A stretch of 64,000 bases of DNA from Mytilisepta virgata (taxonomy: Eukaryota > Mollusca > Bivalvia > Mytilida > Mytilidae): positions 42,536,841-42,600,840 of the forward strand of contig CM051513.1 of NCBI GenBank assembly GCA_028015205.1. The letters are read 5' to 3'. How positions within the stretch are numbered: the first letter of the stretch is position 1; each line of letters starts with the position of its first letter. This document shows positions 33,445 through 45,039 of the stretch, one piece after another. A program made the translations under genes and the position numbers. The notes under the pieces are model-generated. The model did not search any database. It was not told where the DNA came from and saw only the letters and a list, made by a program, of their open reading frames with translations.

Positions 33445-36209
33445 TTCAATATTTATTCCACTTCTTTTATTCTGTGGCTGTTTTAAAAATATCCGCGATA
33501 ATTTGAAAAAAAATCCAGAATCTACGTGCGATTATGTGTTCCCAACTGCGGTTTGGTCGATGAAATTCCCTATCGATTTTATAGACGCTTTTCGAAAATT
33601 TACGTAAACAAGATACAGTATATCGTTGAACCTATAGCAGGGACAGAAATTCAGGCTTTTTGATTGATCAGCTGGGATAATTAAGGCGACTACTGCCAAT
33701 TTAGATTCCAAATGTAGTCTATTGAAATGTTATTCTGTCTCCCTGAGCGTACACAGGCGATACATTTACAAACATGTAGTGTGTCCATTCTTGTTTCATC
33801 TAGGGACAGTATGGTTTGGAATTTGTATAGCAGAGAGGTCATCTATCAATTTATTTTCATTGAGGGCGACTTGTTCAATTCTTTTAATTTTATTTACAGG
33901 ATTCCTTTTTTAAATTTATTAGTGTCAGATACTTTTTAGACCCAGGTGTAGTTTTATTTAGTCTATCACTTTTTGTGATTTTCCTTATGAAGCCAGGTTT
34001 GTAATATATAATAATAGATTATATCCATTAAACTACTCCTTGCTTGTTTTTGAAATTTTCCCGTTCACAAGAATATAATAGGAAAGTGCTTTAGTTTTTT
34101 CTATGTTCTTTTCTTTCTGTATGTTTTATTATTATTATTATTTTGGTTAAGTCTTTGAATTGGTTGTTTGATCTATTTATGTTCTCACAAATTCATCTTC
34201 TCTGTGGATTTTTACCAAAACCTTTGGAATTCTTTTTGTTATTCTCGTGTTTTATATGAATTTAATATGATGAGCTGTATTCCATTTGCAACCAAAGCCA
34301 GATGATAATTTTAACACATCCTAGGGGGTAACAGATAAGTTGCTTTGAAGATACCGTAAAATCTTGAATTTGAGCTGTCGAAATATTTCCCTCTTTCCTA
34401 CCAAACATATAAATATCTAAAAGTTCCCATTATTTCATCTTGCTCATCATTAGAATCTGAATGGTAATATTAAACAGTAGAAATTTACTTTAATTGTAAA
34501 GTATGACGAAAACGGCTTCATGTATAAAGTATTATAAATTGTTATGCGTAAATTTTATACCATTTTGAATATTTGGTCGTTGTACTATTTATTTAACTTT
34601 GATAAAAAGAAGGTTATTTTATCAATAATGTTCTAAAATTTTCATTTGAAAATGAAATAAACAGATGGTCAACAGTATAAATAATATAATAATGAGGTGA
34701 ATTTTTTCCTGGGGTGGGAGGTAAAGGGGGGGGGGGGGGGGTTATGACTTTGTTGGATTGTTTACATCAGAGCTTTTGGGGAATATTTGTTGCTTGTCTT
34801 ACGGTGTTGGCTGCTATTGACAGCAAAGACCAAAAGATGTAAAACAATTCCTTTACGTACAAGATACAGATTCAGGATCCTTTATTTATATACTCTCTGG
34901 CACATCAAGTGCTACAAGACTTTGTTAATTACATTATGAACAATGCGGAAAACGAAATACATGGCAACATTTTAAAATAATAAAAGTATGAAGATGGCAT
35001 TATAGAAAATATAACATTGGTCTATAAATGACAGTAATTTCGCTCTCACAGAAGTGTCTTTCTAATATTGGTATGAAGTGTTCATAACTTTTAACATGTT
35101 TAAATTGCAGCATAAAAAAGACCGGATAGTTTTTGTAAAGTTGGATAGTTTTGATAATATTGCTGGATATATCGTAAACGCAGAATCATATCGCACAAGT
35201 AAAAGAATGGCAATAATTCCATATTTCCCTTTTTTCACACAAAAAATAAAAAGCAATGCATGAACTCTGTAACAGGGTCATTACGTGTTATAAATAAATA
35301 AAAAGCAAAGGATGAATTCTCTGTAACAGTTTCTGTACCTGCAACAAATAAATAAAACGCAAAGAATGAATTATCTGCGACAGGAAAGGGGGGATATTTG
35401 GCGTATATTGTTTCAGGGTATAGATAGGGAGATAACACGAGAATATATCTAATTTACACGACATAGTTTCCAAAATACTGATAATATTAATAAAATTTTC
35501 GAAAGGTTCTTTTAATTGAAAATTAATGTCCTCATCAATCCCCAGCTCCTAAGATGAATATAATGTTTTATCGACCTCGCATACTTCGACTGTACCTGAA
35601 ATAATAATGAATATGAAAGATAAATGTATATACAAAATAGAAAAAAAAACATAATGTATTTACTACATTTACAGCGTTCAAATAGTCTGATTTGTAAATG
35701 TAAGAAAATATGACATTTCACACGTGAAATAAACGCTTATTCTCTTATTCTTGGTCAATTTGACCCTTTCTGAACCCGCTGTGTTTTATTATCGTGTGGC
35801 TGCCGATGATCGCAGTAGATCGTTATTATGACAAAAGGTCATAACCTGCTGCAACGAATTTACTGCACAAGTTTATGATCTAACGATAAGAAATTACGTC
35901 CTTTCTAGGCGATCATCGGATATCGAATTTTAAAGTCCGAACCTTGAACCTTGATGAACTTTAAAATCCAATAACTTTATTGCTGGTACATGTTATGGTG
36001 CAAATGCTATATTTCTTTCACTCCAGGAAGTCGACAACATATTTGCTATACAAAGGTTCACGAGTATTTGTATACAACATGATTCCCTTATTCTTAACAA
36101 GCGTTTACATTTTGACAATGAATAACTTATCTTGATAATCTGGAAAAGTCATAATTCACTCATGCACTATGTATATTCTTTAACTGTTAAAGCGTTGTTC
36201 GGTCAGTTG
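33445..36209. other. Non-coding stretch, no gene seen
   Basis: No coding exon is supported. A G homopolymer of about 19 bases lies at 34724-34742. 35230-35400 contains a loose triplication (AATAAATAAAA/AACGCAAAG/ATGAATTNTCTG with 50-60 base spacing). The short frames here overlap each other on both strands and lack motifs. Confidence 0.4.
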
Positions 36210-36700
36210 TAGTATGATTTAACCCCATCACTGTTCAGTGTCTAACTAAGTCAGACTATCCTGTCTCTCTGTTGTGTTCATGTTTGTGTTCTGTGCTCTT
36301 TTATGTTATTTTTTGTCTGGAGTTCTGTCGGTTGGGCTGCTTTGATTGATTGTTATATCTTTGTTGACATTTTCTGTCATCCATTTTTTTGTTTATTAAG
36401 GTATTGATATTTCAAGTTTCAAAACTATAAATATCAAAACATTCTTATTTATAACGATGTTATTTCTTGGTTATTTGTGTATTGGTCTTCTTATTGCTAC
36501 GGGGCTTGCTGTATTGTCATGAGGCGTAGCCGAATTGAGAATTTTCAGCCTTTGGTATATTGATTATAGGAAAGAAATATCATTCACGGTCATATAGTCC
36601 GGATACCTTAAACGTAAAGTTTTGTCTTTTTATTTTCCTTTTATTGCTGGTTTTTAGTGTGTAGCTCATTGGCCCTTTGTCATTCGTTTATTTAATTAAC
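36210..36700 (+). repeat. Dispersed repeat, partner of 16750-16935
   Basis: 36210-36420 shares the ordered blocks described for 16750-16935. The continuation at 36480-36700 (GGGGCTTGCTGTATTGTCAT, TAGCTCATTGGCCCTTTGTC) resembles the 3' region of a retroelement but has no partner in the window. Confidence 0.55.
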
Positions 36701-36993
36701 TAACTGTTGCACATTTTCAATTTTAATGACATTATAAAAAAGTTTATGTCTTACCAGATTGATCAGACGAAACTTTGTAGTATAATCTATTTTCTTTAGG
36801 CTGCCGAATTTCTTCTAAAAATAAAATATCACGGTATTTAGATAAGAGGTATAATTTGCCGTTGAATTATGAAATTTAAAAAAAATAAAAAAATAGTTAT
36901 TATATGTTTATTTGTTAATCATGTATCATTTTGACATTTCGTTGTTATGTTCATTCTTATGAGCCTCTTGATTTTTGATCTTAGGGAATTTTC

Positions 36994-37163
36994 TCACTCT
37001 ATTATTGCTTTTGACCATGTATAACTATTTCGTAGAGAAATAACGTAAAGGGAGTATTTATTTTTTTTTACATTTTTCTCTATTATTGTTACGTTTGTTC
37101 TAATTCCCAATGTTTCACCTTTTGACCGACGCATTATACCTGGCCTTTGAATCATATCAAATG
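36994..37163 (-). CDS. Possible terminal exon of gene B (weak)
   Basis: A minus-strand frame of 55 codons and TGA can be entered in phase 1 from an acceptor TTCATGAAATAG. The peptide starts AFDMIQRPGIMRRSKGETLG and is basic. It is not similar to the gene A terminal exon, and the acceptor is mediocre. I list it only because gene B needs a 3' exon after its phase-1 donor at 37845, and this is the nearest open frame in the right phase. Confidence 0.2.
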
Positions 37164-37490
37164 CTATTTCATGAATAAAATATTCAGGGTTCAATGTAAA
37201 AGTCAATATATGAATTGTTAAAGTTTTTTAAAACTTATTTTTACACCTTAAAAATCATTATCATAGAGAAAAATGTTTCAAATATTTACAAGTAGAATTG
37301 TTAAAAACTGCGATTACACAGCATACACTTTACAATTTATTGTAGCTAAAAGAAGTCTTCAGATAAATTTAATTTTATCCTGCCTTCATGTCGTTTTTGG
37401 AAAAGGGTCAATTTGATAATTTTAAATACATCTTGACAAAAATGTCAAATAAAACATGATGAGCATCTTCCGCGTACATCGTTCTGTCCT

Positions 37491-37655
37491 TAGATTGTTT
37501 TGGCTTTACACTTTAGGTCATTTTGGCACTTTGCTCCTAAACGTTCTGGAGTCCTATTTTGGTTTTCAACATTTAAAGCCTAAAGCATAAGTGATGAGTC
37601 ATAAATCTACGAGATTCAGATATTGTGAAACAAAATTGATATCAAAGAATTCAAT
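37491..37655 (+). repeat. Family F4 copy
   Basis: The copy carries TTTTGGCTTTACACTTTAGG, TCATTTTGGCACTTTG, AGTGATGAGTCATAAATC and an ending ATTGATATCAAAGAATT. The same order is found at 39575-39760 (GGCTTTACCGCTTTAGGTCA), 39035-39175, 54480-54640 (inverted) and 24795-24875 (inverted, partial). Confidence 0.65.
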
Positions 37656-37845
37656 TCAGCCTTTAGCAAGTAAACCAAAATATGTATATATTGTACATCA
37701 AAATGAGGAACATTAGACAGTTCTCCAACCTTAACCAAATTAACAAAGGGAGATAACTGAAATTGTCCGTTTGATCCTCAGGGGTTTCGTCAAGGTAGAA
37801 AAATGATGTCATTGGTATCGTAGAATATATTTATATTCACCATAC

Positions 37846-38139
37846 CTGATTTGCCTGAACATCTATTGCATAAATGTTTTTTCAAATGTACTCTTGATTT
37901 GCTGTTAAATGCTTCTTTAAACGCTAAGAGGACTACTTCGTTGCACAAAACATATTGCAGAAAATAAACAGCCTTTTCCTGTCTTGACTTTGTCTCCAGG
38001 AAGCATTCTTTTTTATTATGTTCACTTCTGTCTTCTCTTCTCTTTTCATCGACTTTGGACATGGTTTCATGAATAATATCATCTTCAATCTCATCAATGA
38101 TTATCGTATAATTTTTACGTATTGTTTCCTGGTAACATG
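37846..38139 (-). CDS. Gene B exon 6: third death-fold-like domain with CxxC
   Basis: 294 nt, phase 1 to 1; acceptor TTATTTTATTTAG, donor ATCAG followed by GTATGG. The peptide begins CYQETIRKNYTIIIDEIEDD, then QEKAVYFLQYVLCNEVVLLA and FKEAFN, and ends HLCNRCSGKS. It aligns to gene A exon 6 with no length difference. The 3' splice site lies 6 bases from the end of an inserted 378-bp family element. Confidence 0.8.
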
Positions 38140-41100
38140 CTAAATAAAATAACAATCCAAAGATACTAATATTAGATACTGTAAATTTATACTATGCTTT
38201 ATACGACGCATTTCAAGGAGTTACCTCTCATCAGCAGCATTAAAACCGAAACATTTGGAAGACCAAAAACCAAACTTATATTAAACAAGAAGTACTCAAC
38301 CCAAAATACCGAAATAGGAAGCCAAATTTCAGCTAAGGAGATCTACCATGTGCAATACAAGGAATGAACCCTTATTATTTCTATTATTTTTGAATTTTGC
38401 TAAATACTGTTAATTTCTGTAACAAATCAATGAATAATCTTGTCAGACAAGTCTGACTACTGGGTTGGCGAATACCCTCGGGGACCTAGGGTCCACCAGC
38501 AGAGGCATCATGCCAGGAGTTTCAAAATAACAACCCAAAGATACTAATATTATATATCGTAAATTTATACTATGCTGTATACGACTAAAAATGCCAAAAC
38601 TATTATTTTAAAACTAGTTGAATCTTTTTTGAGAAAGAAAAATATGTTCATACGCCTTTATTAAAGCGTTCATTGTTTTTTTCAGCGGCTGCTGGCGATG
38701 AGATAATAATTTGCTCACCAAAGCTTTTGCTACATCAAGGAATGGATATATTATAGACCAAAAACTACAAGAAATGAAAGCTTTTATCATATATTTGATA
38801 GAAATGATGTAGATTTTGCACATATAACAAAAGAAAAGCTCGCAGCTGTTATAATAAAACGGTATCTACGTTTTAGCATCAATGGTAATACGATGAATGA
38901 TTGTTTAAATATTTAATAACTAGATAAATGCATGGCCTCTACCATATCGATCGGTTAAGATGATTTCATACGAGTTCAACACACATTTATTTACTTGCCT
39001 GATATTGATACCTTAAATTTACTATTACAAAAACAAAGGAGTATCTTTCTCGTGCATAGCTCTGTGGATGGTTTGGGGGTTTCCCAAAGTTTAGGCTTGC
39101 GCAAATCGGATGAGTCGTAAATCGATTAAATGTGCACATTTTGTGCGTCAAAATTGGTATCAATTTATTTGATATTGGTTTTGTTTGAATTTTCAAGACA
39201 GTCGCTGTTAAACAAGACAGGGTTGGCATTTGCATGTCAAAAGTTTGTGATTGGTAAGTATATGTAAGTTTCCATAATCTATTACCCCTTGCGTAATACT
39301 CTTTATTAAGACAAAATATTGAAATTTGATTAAACATACCAACACATTTTTCTTGATTACCATTTTGGTGTTTTGTCTTACTACCTGCAAACATAAAGAA
39401 AGCCTCTTCTTGTCCTGAAATATTGTTCTTAGAACGCGAAATGACCTAGCTTGGATATCGATATAAATATTTCCAAAAAGCTACCCTAGTAACGTCTTTC
39501 ACATGTTATGAATTGTAAGTAAAATATATAAAAGCACATAAGGAATTTGTGAAAACTAAGAAATATTTCCCTCGTGTATTGAGCTGTCCATATATGGTTT
39601 TGGCTTTACCGCTTTAGGTCATTTTGGCATTTTTTTAATATACTCGTCAATGTTTTGGGTTGATGTTTCGTTTTCAACATTAGGTCTTGAGCACAAATGA
39701 CGCGTCTTAAATCAACGAAATGTGCATTTTCTGTGCATCAATTTTGGTACCAAATAATTGTATATTTATCTTTCACCAGAAATATCCCATGATAATCCAG
39801 AAAATGAAGTATATAAAGGAAATTATGAAGGGAAGATCTATAACAAACCTAGACATTCCCATAAAGCATCACGAACGACCTGATTTGATTTGTTCGTTGT
39901 TTGATCTTGTGGCGGCTGAAAACTAATTAAACAAAACCATATAAAATTAACTATCAATCTGAAAGCCATAAAACTTAGCCTTGTGCCAAGCTATTAATCC
40001 GTTATATACATACCTTCGGAAATAAACCCACTTTTTGGGACTTCTTTAAGCAAAGCCTCTATAACAGTGTCTTTCGCAAAATATTCCAATATGCTTTGAC
40101 TCTTTTCAAACAAACCCTGTACACAATTTTTCATGTTCTCGTTGCCCCGTCCTTCTAAGATATTCATCATAGTATTAGGTGAATAGGTAGTTAAGTGGAT
40201 AAGGATACAGGCCTGTCGTAACTCAACTATGTTTCCGTCCAACCATTCAAGTGTTCTATGCTGTATTTCTCTAACTTCTGATGATGTTATATCAGTAAAA
40301 CTTCCTGTATTCGATCGGTCACCATTTAAACGTAATGTAAAGTTAAATGGTTCAGTACTGCCAGATGGAAAGGCAAATGGTTCAGTACTGCCAGATGGAA
40401 ATACTGAACTACTGCAGCGGATGTTGGAAGTATCTGAAACAGATTCATAGAAATCATTTAACATATGCAGGATATTATTTGTAAAAAATTATTATTTCAA
40501 GTTACTGTGTTTTCCACGTACATGACGTAAGTCAGAAATTGATATCTTGATGGGAATTTCTGAAATTTTGTTTTGAGTTTGTATATTGTGAGTTATTTTC
40601 CGACATTATCAGGTACCGATATATTATATTTCTTCACAACACAATGGGCTAATGACAGGCTAGCGGAAAGCTGTCCAGTGTTGAACGATAACTAGCTAGT
40701 GTAGCTACGATTGCTGGCAACGTTAATTTAGGCTGACAAAAAGCTTTCAACCGTTCAAAGCATTTTGAAAGCCAGAAATTTTAAGACTAGCTATGGGTCA
40801 AAACGGGCGTTATATTTTACGCCTTTTTACTAGGTTTTATTAAACTTTCGTCAGGCTGGGACTGTACATTGGCGGGATAGAAGAATGAAGGATAAAATCC
40901 AAAAAAGAGTTCCAAGTTAGTAATATTTTCTGCATCAGTTTTAGGAATCTGGTGTGGATGACGTAAGTTTTTCCTCAAGGTGGAGAAGACAATCATTTTC
41001 ATAACTTTATTGTTACAAGCTATAGAAAAACATGTCTGAATTGACAGATATTGTAAGGAATTGCATTGACGTTACACATATACAGTGCAAAGGCATGAAA

Positions 41101-42525
41101 AGCAATACGGAGTAAAATACCTGCTGCTTGGGTGGACGGATTCTTCAGACGTTCCGTTACTTGATCGTGTTCAGTTTCATTTAACACGAAAATAAATGTT
41201 GAAACCCATTCAGTATCGGGCTTATTCAAGAGGATCTGAAGTAGTTTTCTGCGTTGCTCCCCTCTTCCCTGTAGTACTTCAATTGTATCGTGGTCGTCAA
41301 CAGAGATGACGAAATGTTCAAAGAGTATGTCAATTATACCCGTTGACAGGTTAATTTCGCGGCATATATAATTATATTCTCTTTCAATATCCTGTTTGCT
41401 TATATCATGTATGTCAAATGCACATACTGACTCTAAAAAGGATAAATAATGCATTAAGCAAATATGAAAGACATATGTTCAAAATTAATCATGTTATGAA
41501 ACAAAAATGTTCCTATCAAATCAAGTTTATTATTATTACATTTAAAATAGTTTCCTTCATGAAACAGTGGTAAAAACTGAGGGCAGCACAATAAAACCAA
41601 AAAATGTGACTTAATAGGATAACAAAATATAATTAACTCAACATTTTCGACGCTTGTATTAACCATAGAACACAAGTTGGTTTTTTCTGTCAACAAGCAG
41701 CGGTTTTACCGTGGATACGTCATATTATAAACGATATTTGTAATTTACTTACTTTGCGTTTTAGTAATTTTCCTCAGTAACGTCCACTCTCCTCGTCTGC
41801 CCAATTCTGTCATAAACGCAAAACATACCTTTTCTCCCTTTCGCAGGAGGCTTTTCCAAAATACACCTATTTTCAAAGCATCTTCCGAGTAATTGTTAAC
41901 ATATGCAGAGTCTTCCATTTGAAATGAGTTACTTTCAAGTGCAATTTTTACTAATTTCTCCAAGTCCATACCACAATTTTTTAACAGTCTGTAGTTTTGC
42001 TGTAGAATGTTATTACAATTTCCTGCAGTAATATTTGATACGTATTTGCAATTGTCAACAAGCCCATAATCGTATACAAAACAACAAGATACAACAACCG
42101 AGAAAGAATGGTTTTTCAAATACTGTTAACATTCGTAACACATCAAATAATTTATTAAGTTATTGTGATATCACAGGTATGGTTTCATTGAGAGATACAG
42201 AAATGAATAAACACCCACATCAAAATATAAGCGTACAATCAGTATTAGAAGCAGTTGAATAAGAGATAGTTCTCTCCTCTATGATAGGGACAAATAAAAG
42301 CGCAGTTAGATTTGTTTATGTTTATGTGTAAATTGTGATGTTAACAATATACCATTTTAAATCTTACATTTAAATTTAAGACTGATGTCAATGAAATATT
42401 GGTTTATAACTACATTCCAAATATTTAAATATTTTACATATATTATAATATATTTATCATAATTTATGTCATCTTACCTTGTAAATCTGCAAACAATTTA
42501 TCTGTTATTGGTTCCCCTTGCATCG
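37846..42525 (-). CDS. Gene B: multi-exon CARD-repeat protein, paralog of gene A (spans introns)
   Basis: The model, in transcription order, is exons 42478-42525 (ATG), 41753-42022, 41121-41432, 40014-40433, 39340-39384 and 37846-38139. All have GT-AG borders and phase-1 junctions, and the joined frame is open, giving about 462 residues before an unplaced 3' exon. Domain order matches gene A: CARD-like, CARD-like, unrecognised helical domain, small Cys linker, third death-fold-like domain ending CNRCSGKS. The ATG exon follows an acceptor, so a 5' untranslated exon lies further upstream. No helicase or nuclease motif was seen. The 3' end is missing or unrecognised. Inferred role: signalling through CARD contacts in innate immunity or apoptosis. 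Confidence 0.75.
38146..38586 (-). repeat. 378-bp family element inserted beside gene B exon 6
   Basis: The element runs slightly over one unit, from AACAATCCAAAGATACTAAT at 38150 to GTATACGAC at 38585, in the orientation opposite to the 61-kb array. Its gene-proximal end supplies the pyrimidine-rich TTGGATTGTTATTTT used before the exon 6 acceptor. In the 61-kb array the same TTGTTATTTT marks the end of the last unit, so the boundary is real. Confidence 0.85.
39035..39175 (+). repeat. Family F4 copy in gene B intron
   Basis: Blocks TATCTTTCTCGTGCATAGC, GATGAGTCGTAAATCGATTAA, ATGTGCACATTTTGTGCGTC and AAAATTGGTATCAA match the other F4 copies. It overlaps the non-coding part of the minus-strand frame 38987-39394. 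Confidence 0.6.
39340..39384 (-). CDS. Gene B exon 5: 45-nt linker exon
   Basis: The acceptor TTTATGTTTGCAG and donor GTTG followed by GTATGT bound 45 bases, phase 1 at both ends, encoding GSKTKHQNGNQEKCV. Joined to exon 6 it makes KCVACYQ, a CxxC pair at the position where gene A has CLDCYQ. Confidence 0.7.
39575..39760 (+). repeat. Family F4 copy in gene B intron
   Basis: The copy starts in the TTGAGCTGTCCATATATGG region, continues GGCTTTACCGCTTTAGGTCA and TTTTGGCATTTTTTTAATA, and ends CATCAATTTTGGTACCAAA. The plus-strand frame at 39720-39926 starts inside it and is not supported as a gene. Confidence 0.65.
40014..40433 (-). CDS. Gene B exon 4: helical domain with internal 10-codon duplication
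   Basis: 420 nt, phase 1 to 1; acceptor ATGAATCTGTTTCAG, donor CCGAAG followed by GTATGT. The N-terminal part contains FPSGSTEPF twice, from a 30-bp direct duplication (starts at 40349 and 40379). The C-terminal 80 residues (QACILIHLTTYSPNTMMNIL, then NCVQGLFEKSQSILEYFAKD) align with gene A exon 4. The domain is helical; the family is unknown to me. Confidence 0.8.
41121..41432 (-). CDS. Gene B exon 3: second CARD-like domain
   Basis: 312 nt, phase 1 to 1; acceptor TTTATCCTTTTTAG, donor CAGCAG followed by GTATTT. The peptide includes YNYICREINLSTGIIDILFE, VISVDDHDTIEVLQ, EQRRKLLQILLNKPDTEW and ETEHDQVTERL. It parallels gene A exon 3 residue for residue in the core, including the RR-LL-LL helix and the closing H-D-x-x-x-E-R-L. 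Confidence 0.85.
41753..42022 (-). CDS. Gene B exon 2: first CARD-like domain
   Basis: 270 nt, phase 1 to 1; acceptor AATATTACTGCAG, donor CGCAAA followed by GTAAGT. The peptide contains ILQQNYRLLKNCGMDLEKLV, KIALESNSFQMED, FWKSLLRKGEKVCFAFM and TELGRRGEWTLLRKI, a CARD plan matching gene A exon 2. Confidence 0.85.
42478..42525 (-). CDS. Gene B exon 1 with start codon
   Basis: After an acceptor TTTTTTATTGCAG come two bases and ATG at 42521-42523, encoding MQGEPITDKLFADLQ and one further base, then the strong donor GTAAGA. Phase 1 joins exon 2 in frame. The ATG two bases after a splice acceptor implies an upstream untranslated exon, which I did not locate. Confidence 0.7.
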
Positions 42526-42614
42526 CTGCAATAAAAAATTTAACTTAATTAGTCTATATTATAATCTTACTTTTTTGTAGTTATTCAAAGTTCATTTATG
42601 TCTTTTTAAGGATA

Positions 42615-42824
42615 AAATCCTTTTTATTTTTTCATACATCTTTGAGAGACTGAAGTTGTCAATGCAAAGACAATGAAAAATCCACAGAAAACCCATTTCC
42701 TGTAAATTTTCAAGGCCTTATAGCTCTAAAATGAGCACATGAACCTATTTTTTTTGCTTATTTGGTTACTATTCATATGTTTTCTCAAACTAAAACACCA
42801 ATTTCAAATCCTATTTATTTCCTA
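42615..42824. repeat. Segment upstream of gene B, partner of 1-215
   Basis: This is the reverse complement of 1-214 with few differences. It lies in the intron or promoter region just upstream of the gene B ATG exon. The plus-strand frames at 42762-43035 overlap it and lack motifs. Confidence 0.75.
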
Positions 42825-45039
42825 TTAGACCAGCGATCATCCTTAAATGACATATTATATAGAGCTCTTGTTTTCAAATATTTCCTGTACAGTATATTTA
42901 TTTTTTCTGTGTCTAAAAATTTTTACATTCTGGCTATATGGTAATCTGCTTATTGCTTACCGGTCATTTTATAATATATGCAAGTTAGTTTGCAGCCACT
43001 TCGTAGGTATACAGACGACAAATGTTAAATTATAATTATAACAAATAGTAGAAAATACCCTGATAATACGCGTATTCTTGTATCTAATATAACAACTATT
43101 CGTAGCCTTGATAGGGAAATAAAATGAATACTTCAGATTGACAATATCATATTTGATTGGAAAATTATATTCCATTAAGTACGATCAGATCTAGAAAAAA
43201 AATGTCACGGAAAAGTGTCTTAGTTTTAAAATGTGTTCTCTTTAAATTCGCGCTGTGTGTTCTGCGTACAAAGAGCAAGAGTCGTAATTTGAGAGTCATT
43301 TTGATAGACTTGATGTAAAAAATTCACCTTATCGCTAATTGCTTAATCATAAAGAATCATCTGAACGTCATGGGCCAAAGTTAAAGGATGAGGTTATACA
43401 TATTTTAAGAATGTAATGGAGAACTTGCTTTAGAAAATCTGTCTTAGGTGAAGGAACAAACAAGTCTGCACGTCCACAATGGATCAACAAGCGTAAAAAA
43501 ATATTAAACAAAATTTCTACCGTTTTAATTATTTTGACCGATCTTTTTCGGATTTCGTCTTGGAAAACAAATATTGAAGAGCAGATTAAATAGCTTTAAA
43601 AAATAAGATATCTTGAGTTTAGATTAGTTTTTATACTTGATAGAAATCCCTTTCATTCTTATTTTGTTTGACTTATCTGTGGTTATTTGGCTTTCTATTA
43701 AACAGACTTGTTGGTTTTAGACTTATCACTAACACAAGTTGTCTCTCTAATACTCTTTGATAAAAAAAATTACAAGGAAGGGACTTATAGCAAGTCTTAT
43801 CGGTTTTGTCAAATAACAAGTATTATCAGTTTTGTCAAGGCCGTAAATAATTAGATTTAGGAGTTATCTTTCTTTTCAATATTATAGCAGTCTTAGATAA
43901 TGTTGTCTCGAGTTTAATACATTAAAAGCATCAAAAATACGTACCCAACTATCTTCCCTTATCCGTAACTACATACATGTACATGTACTCTTGTCAGTCT
44001 TAACAAAATGTTTTTAATACGATATTAATACACAAAAGCATACCCAATGATCAGATAAATGTAGGTATTACATGTATTTATATTATAAAGATAATAATTT
44101 GATTAAGTAATCCAATTAATATTCGATTCTTTATCTTGCATGTATATGACATGTAGGTTAAATTTATAACATCATTTAAAGATTAGATAGAGATTACACT
44201 TATTTGTTAAATGAAAATGAAAGTTTATTGGTTAAGTGTTGTCCAGTAAATTTATTTCAATAAATATCCGTAAAAGGGAAGTAAACATGAACACATATGT
44301 AGAAATTGTAACGGTTAATACGGAAAAGCACCATCAACATCAAACTTATGGTACGATATTTGAGTTTAAGGGTACCTACGCGATACCAGTGCTGTGTGTC
44401 CTATATATAAATATTCCTCCTATACACATGGAACTTTGTACAGCATTATAGTTAATATTTCATCTGGTACCGAATACTTATAGCTATTTCTAAGCCAATG
44501 TCATGATTATAATACACATATTTCATACTCCACGCAAAGAGAAATGTTTCTAAATCTGAAACACTTTTATTTATGCATGATAACGCATGAACATTTTCAG
44601 TGTCAGCGTGATCATAAATTGACGATTATGCATGTGAGAACAATGAATTTGTCGAAGAATACTAAAATAGATATTATTTATTTGAGAATAAATAAAAAGA
44701 GAATAGAGAACTCATTGAAAAAAACAGGCCTCGATCTAGATGTATAGCATATGCTTTTTGTTTTCAATAAATCGAAATACGATAAAATTTGTTAAAACGA
44801 AATTAAATTGAAGATAATTTTTCATCATAAATCATTATACAGCAGCATAAATAACCCGGTAATGGCATGTCGTCTATTTTCTGACAACATTCAACATGTG
44901 AAAAACTGCTCAGTCACATAAATAGCTCCGAGTAACTGGTGTATGTCGTAGTTGCTTGATATATAATTTTTTCATAATCTAAAAAAGAGAATACATATAC
45001 TCGATGACAAGTTTCGTACTTAAATAAGAGGCTCAGAAC
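42825..45039. other. Non-coding stretch upstream of gene B
   Basis: No coding exon is supported. The 5' untranslated exon of gene B is expected here but has no coding signal to find it by. Frames at 44236-44451 and 44544-44747 are short and lack motifs. Confidence 0.35.

Noticed and set aside
38614..38823. Extra exon of gene B
   Set aside because: It is open on the minus strand and near gene B, but no acceptor/donor pair in phase 1 was found and gene A has no counterpart.
10483..42525. Calling genes A and B RIG-I, MDA5 or MAVS
   Set aside because: Tandem CARD exons suggest it, but no helicase motifs, RIG-I-type C-terminal domain or tail anchor is visible, and the third domain and linker do not fit those families.
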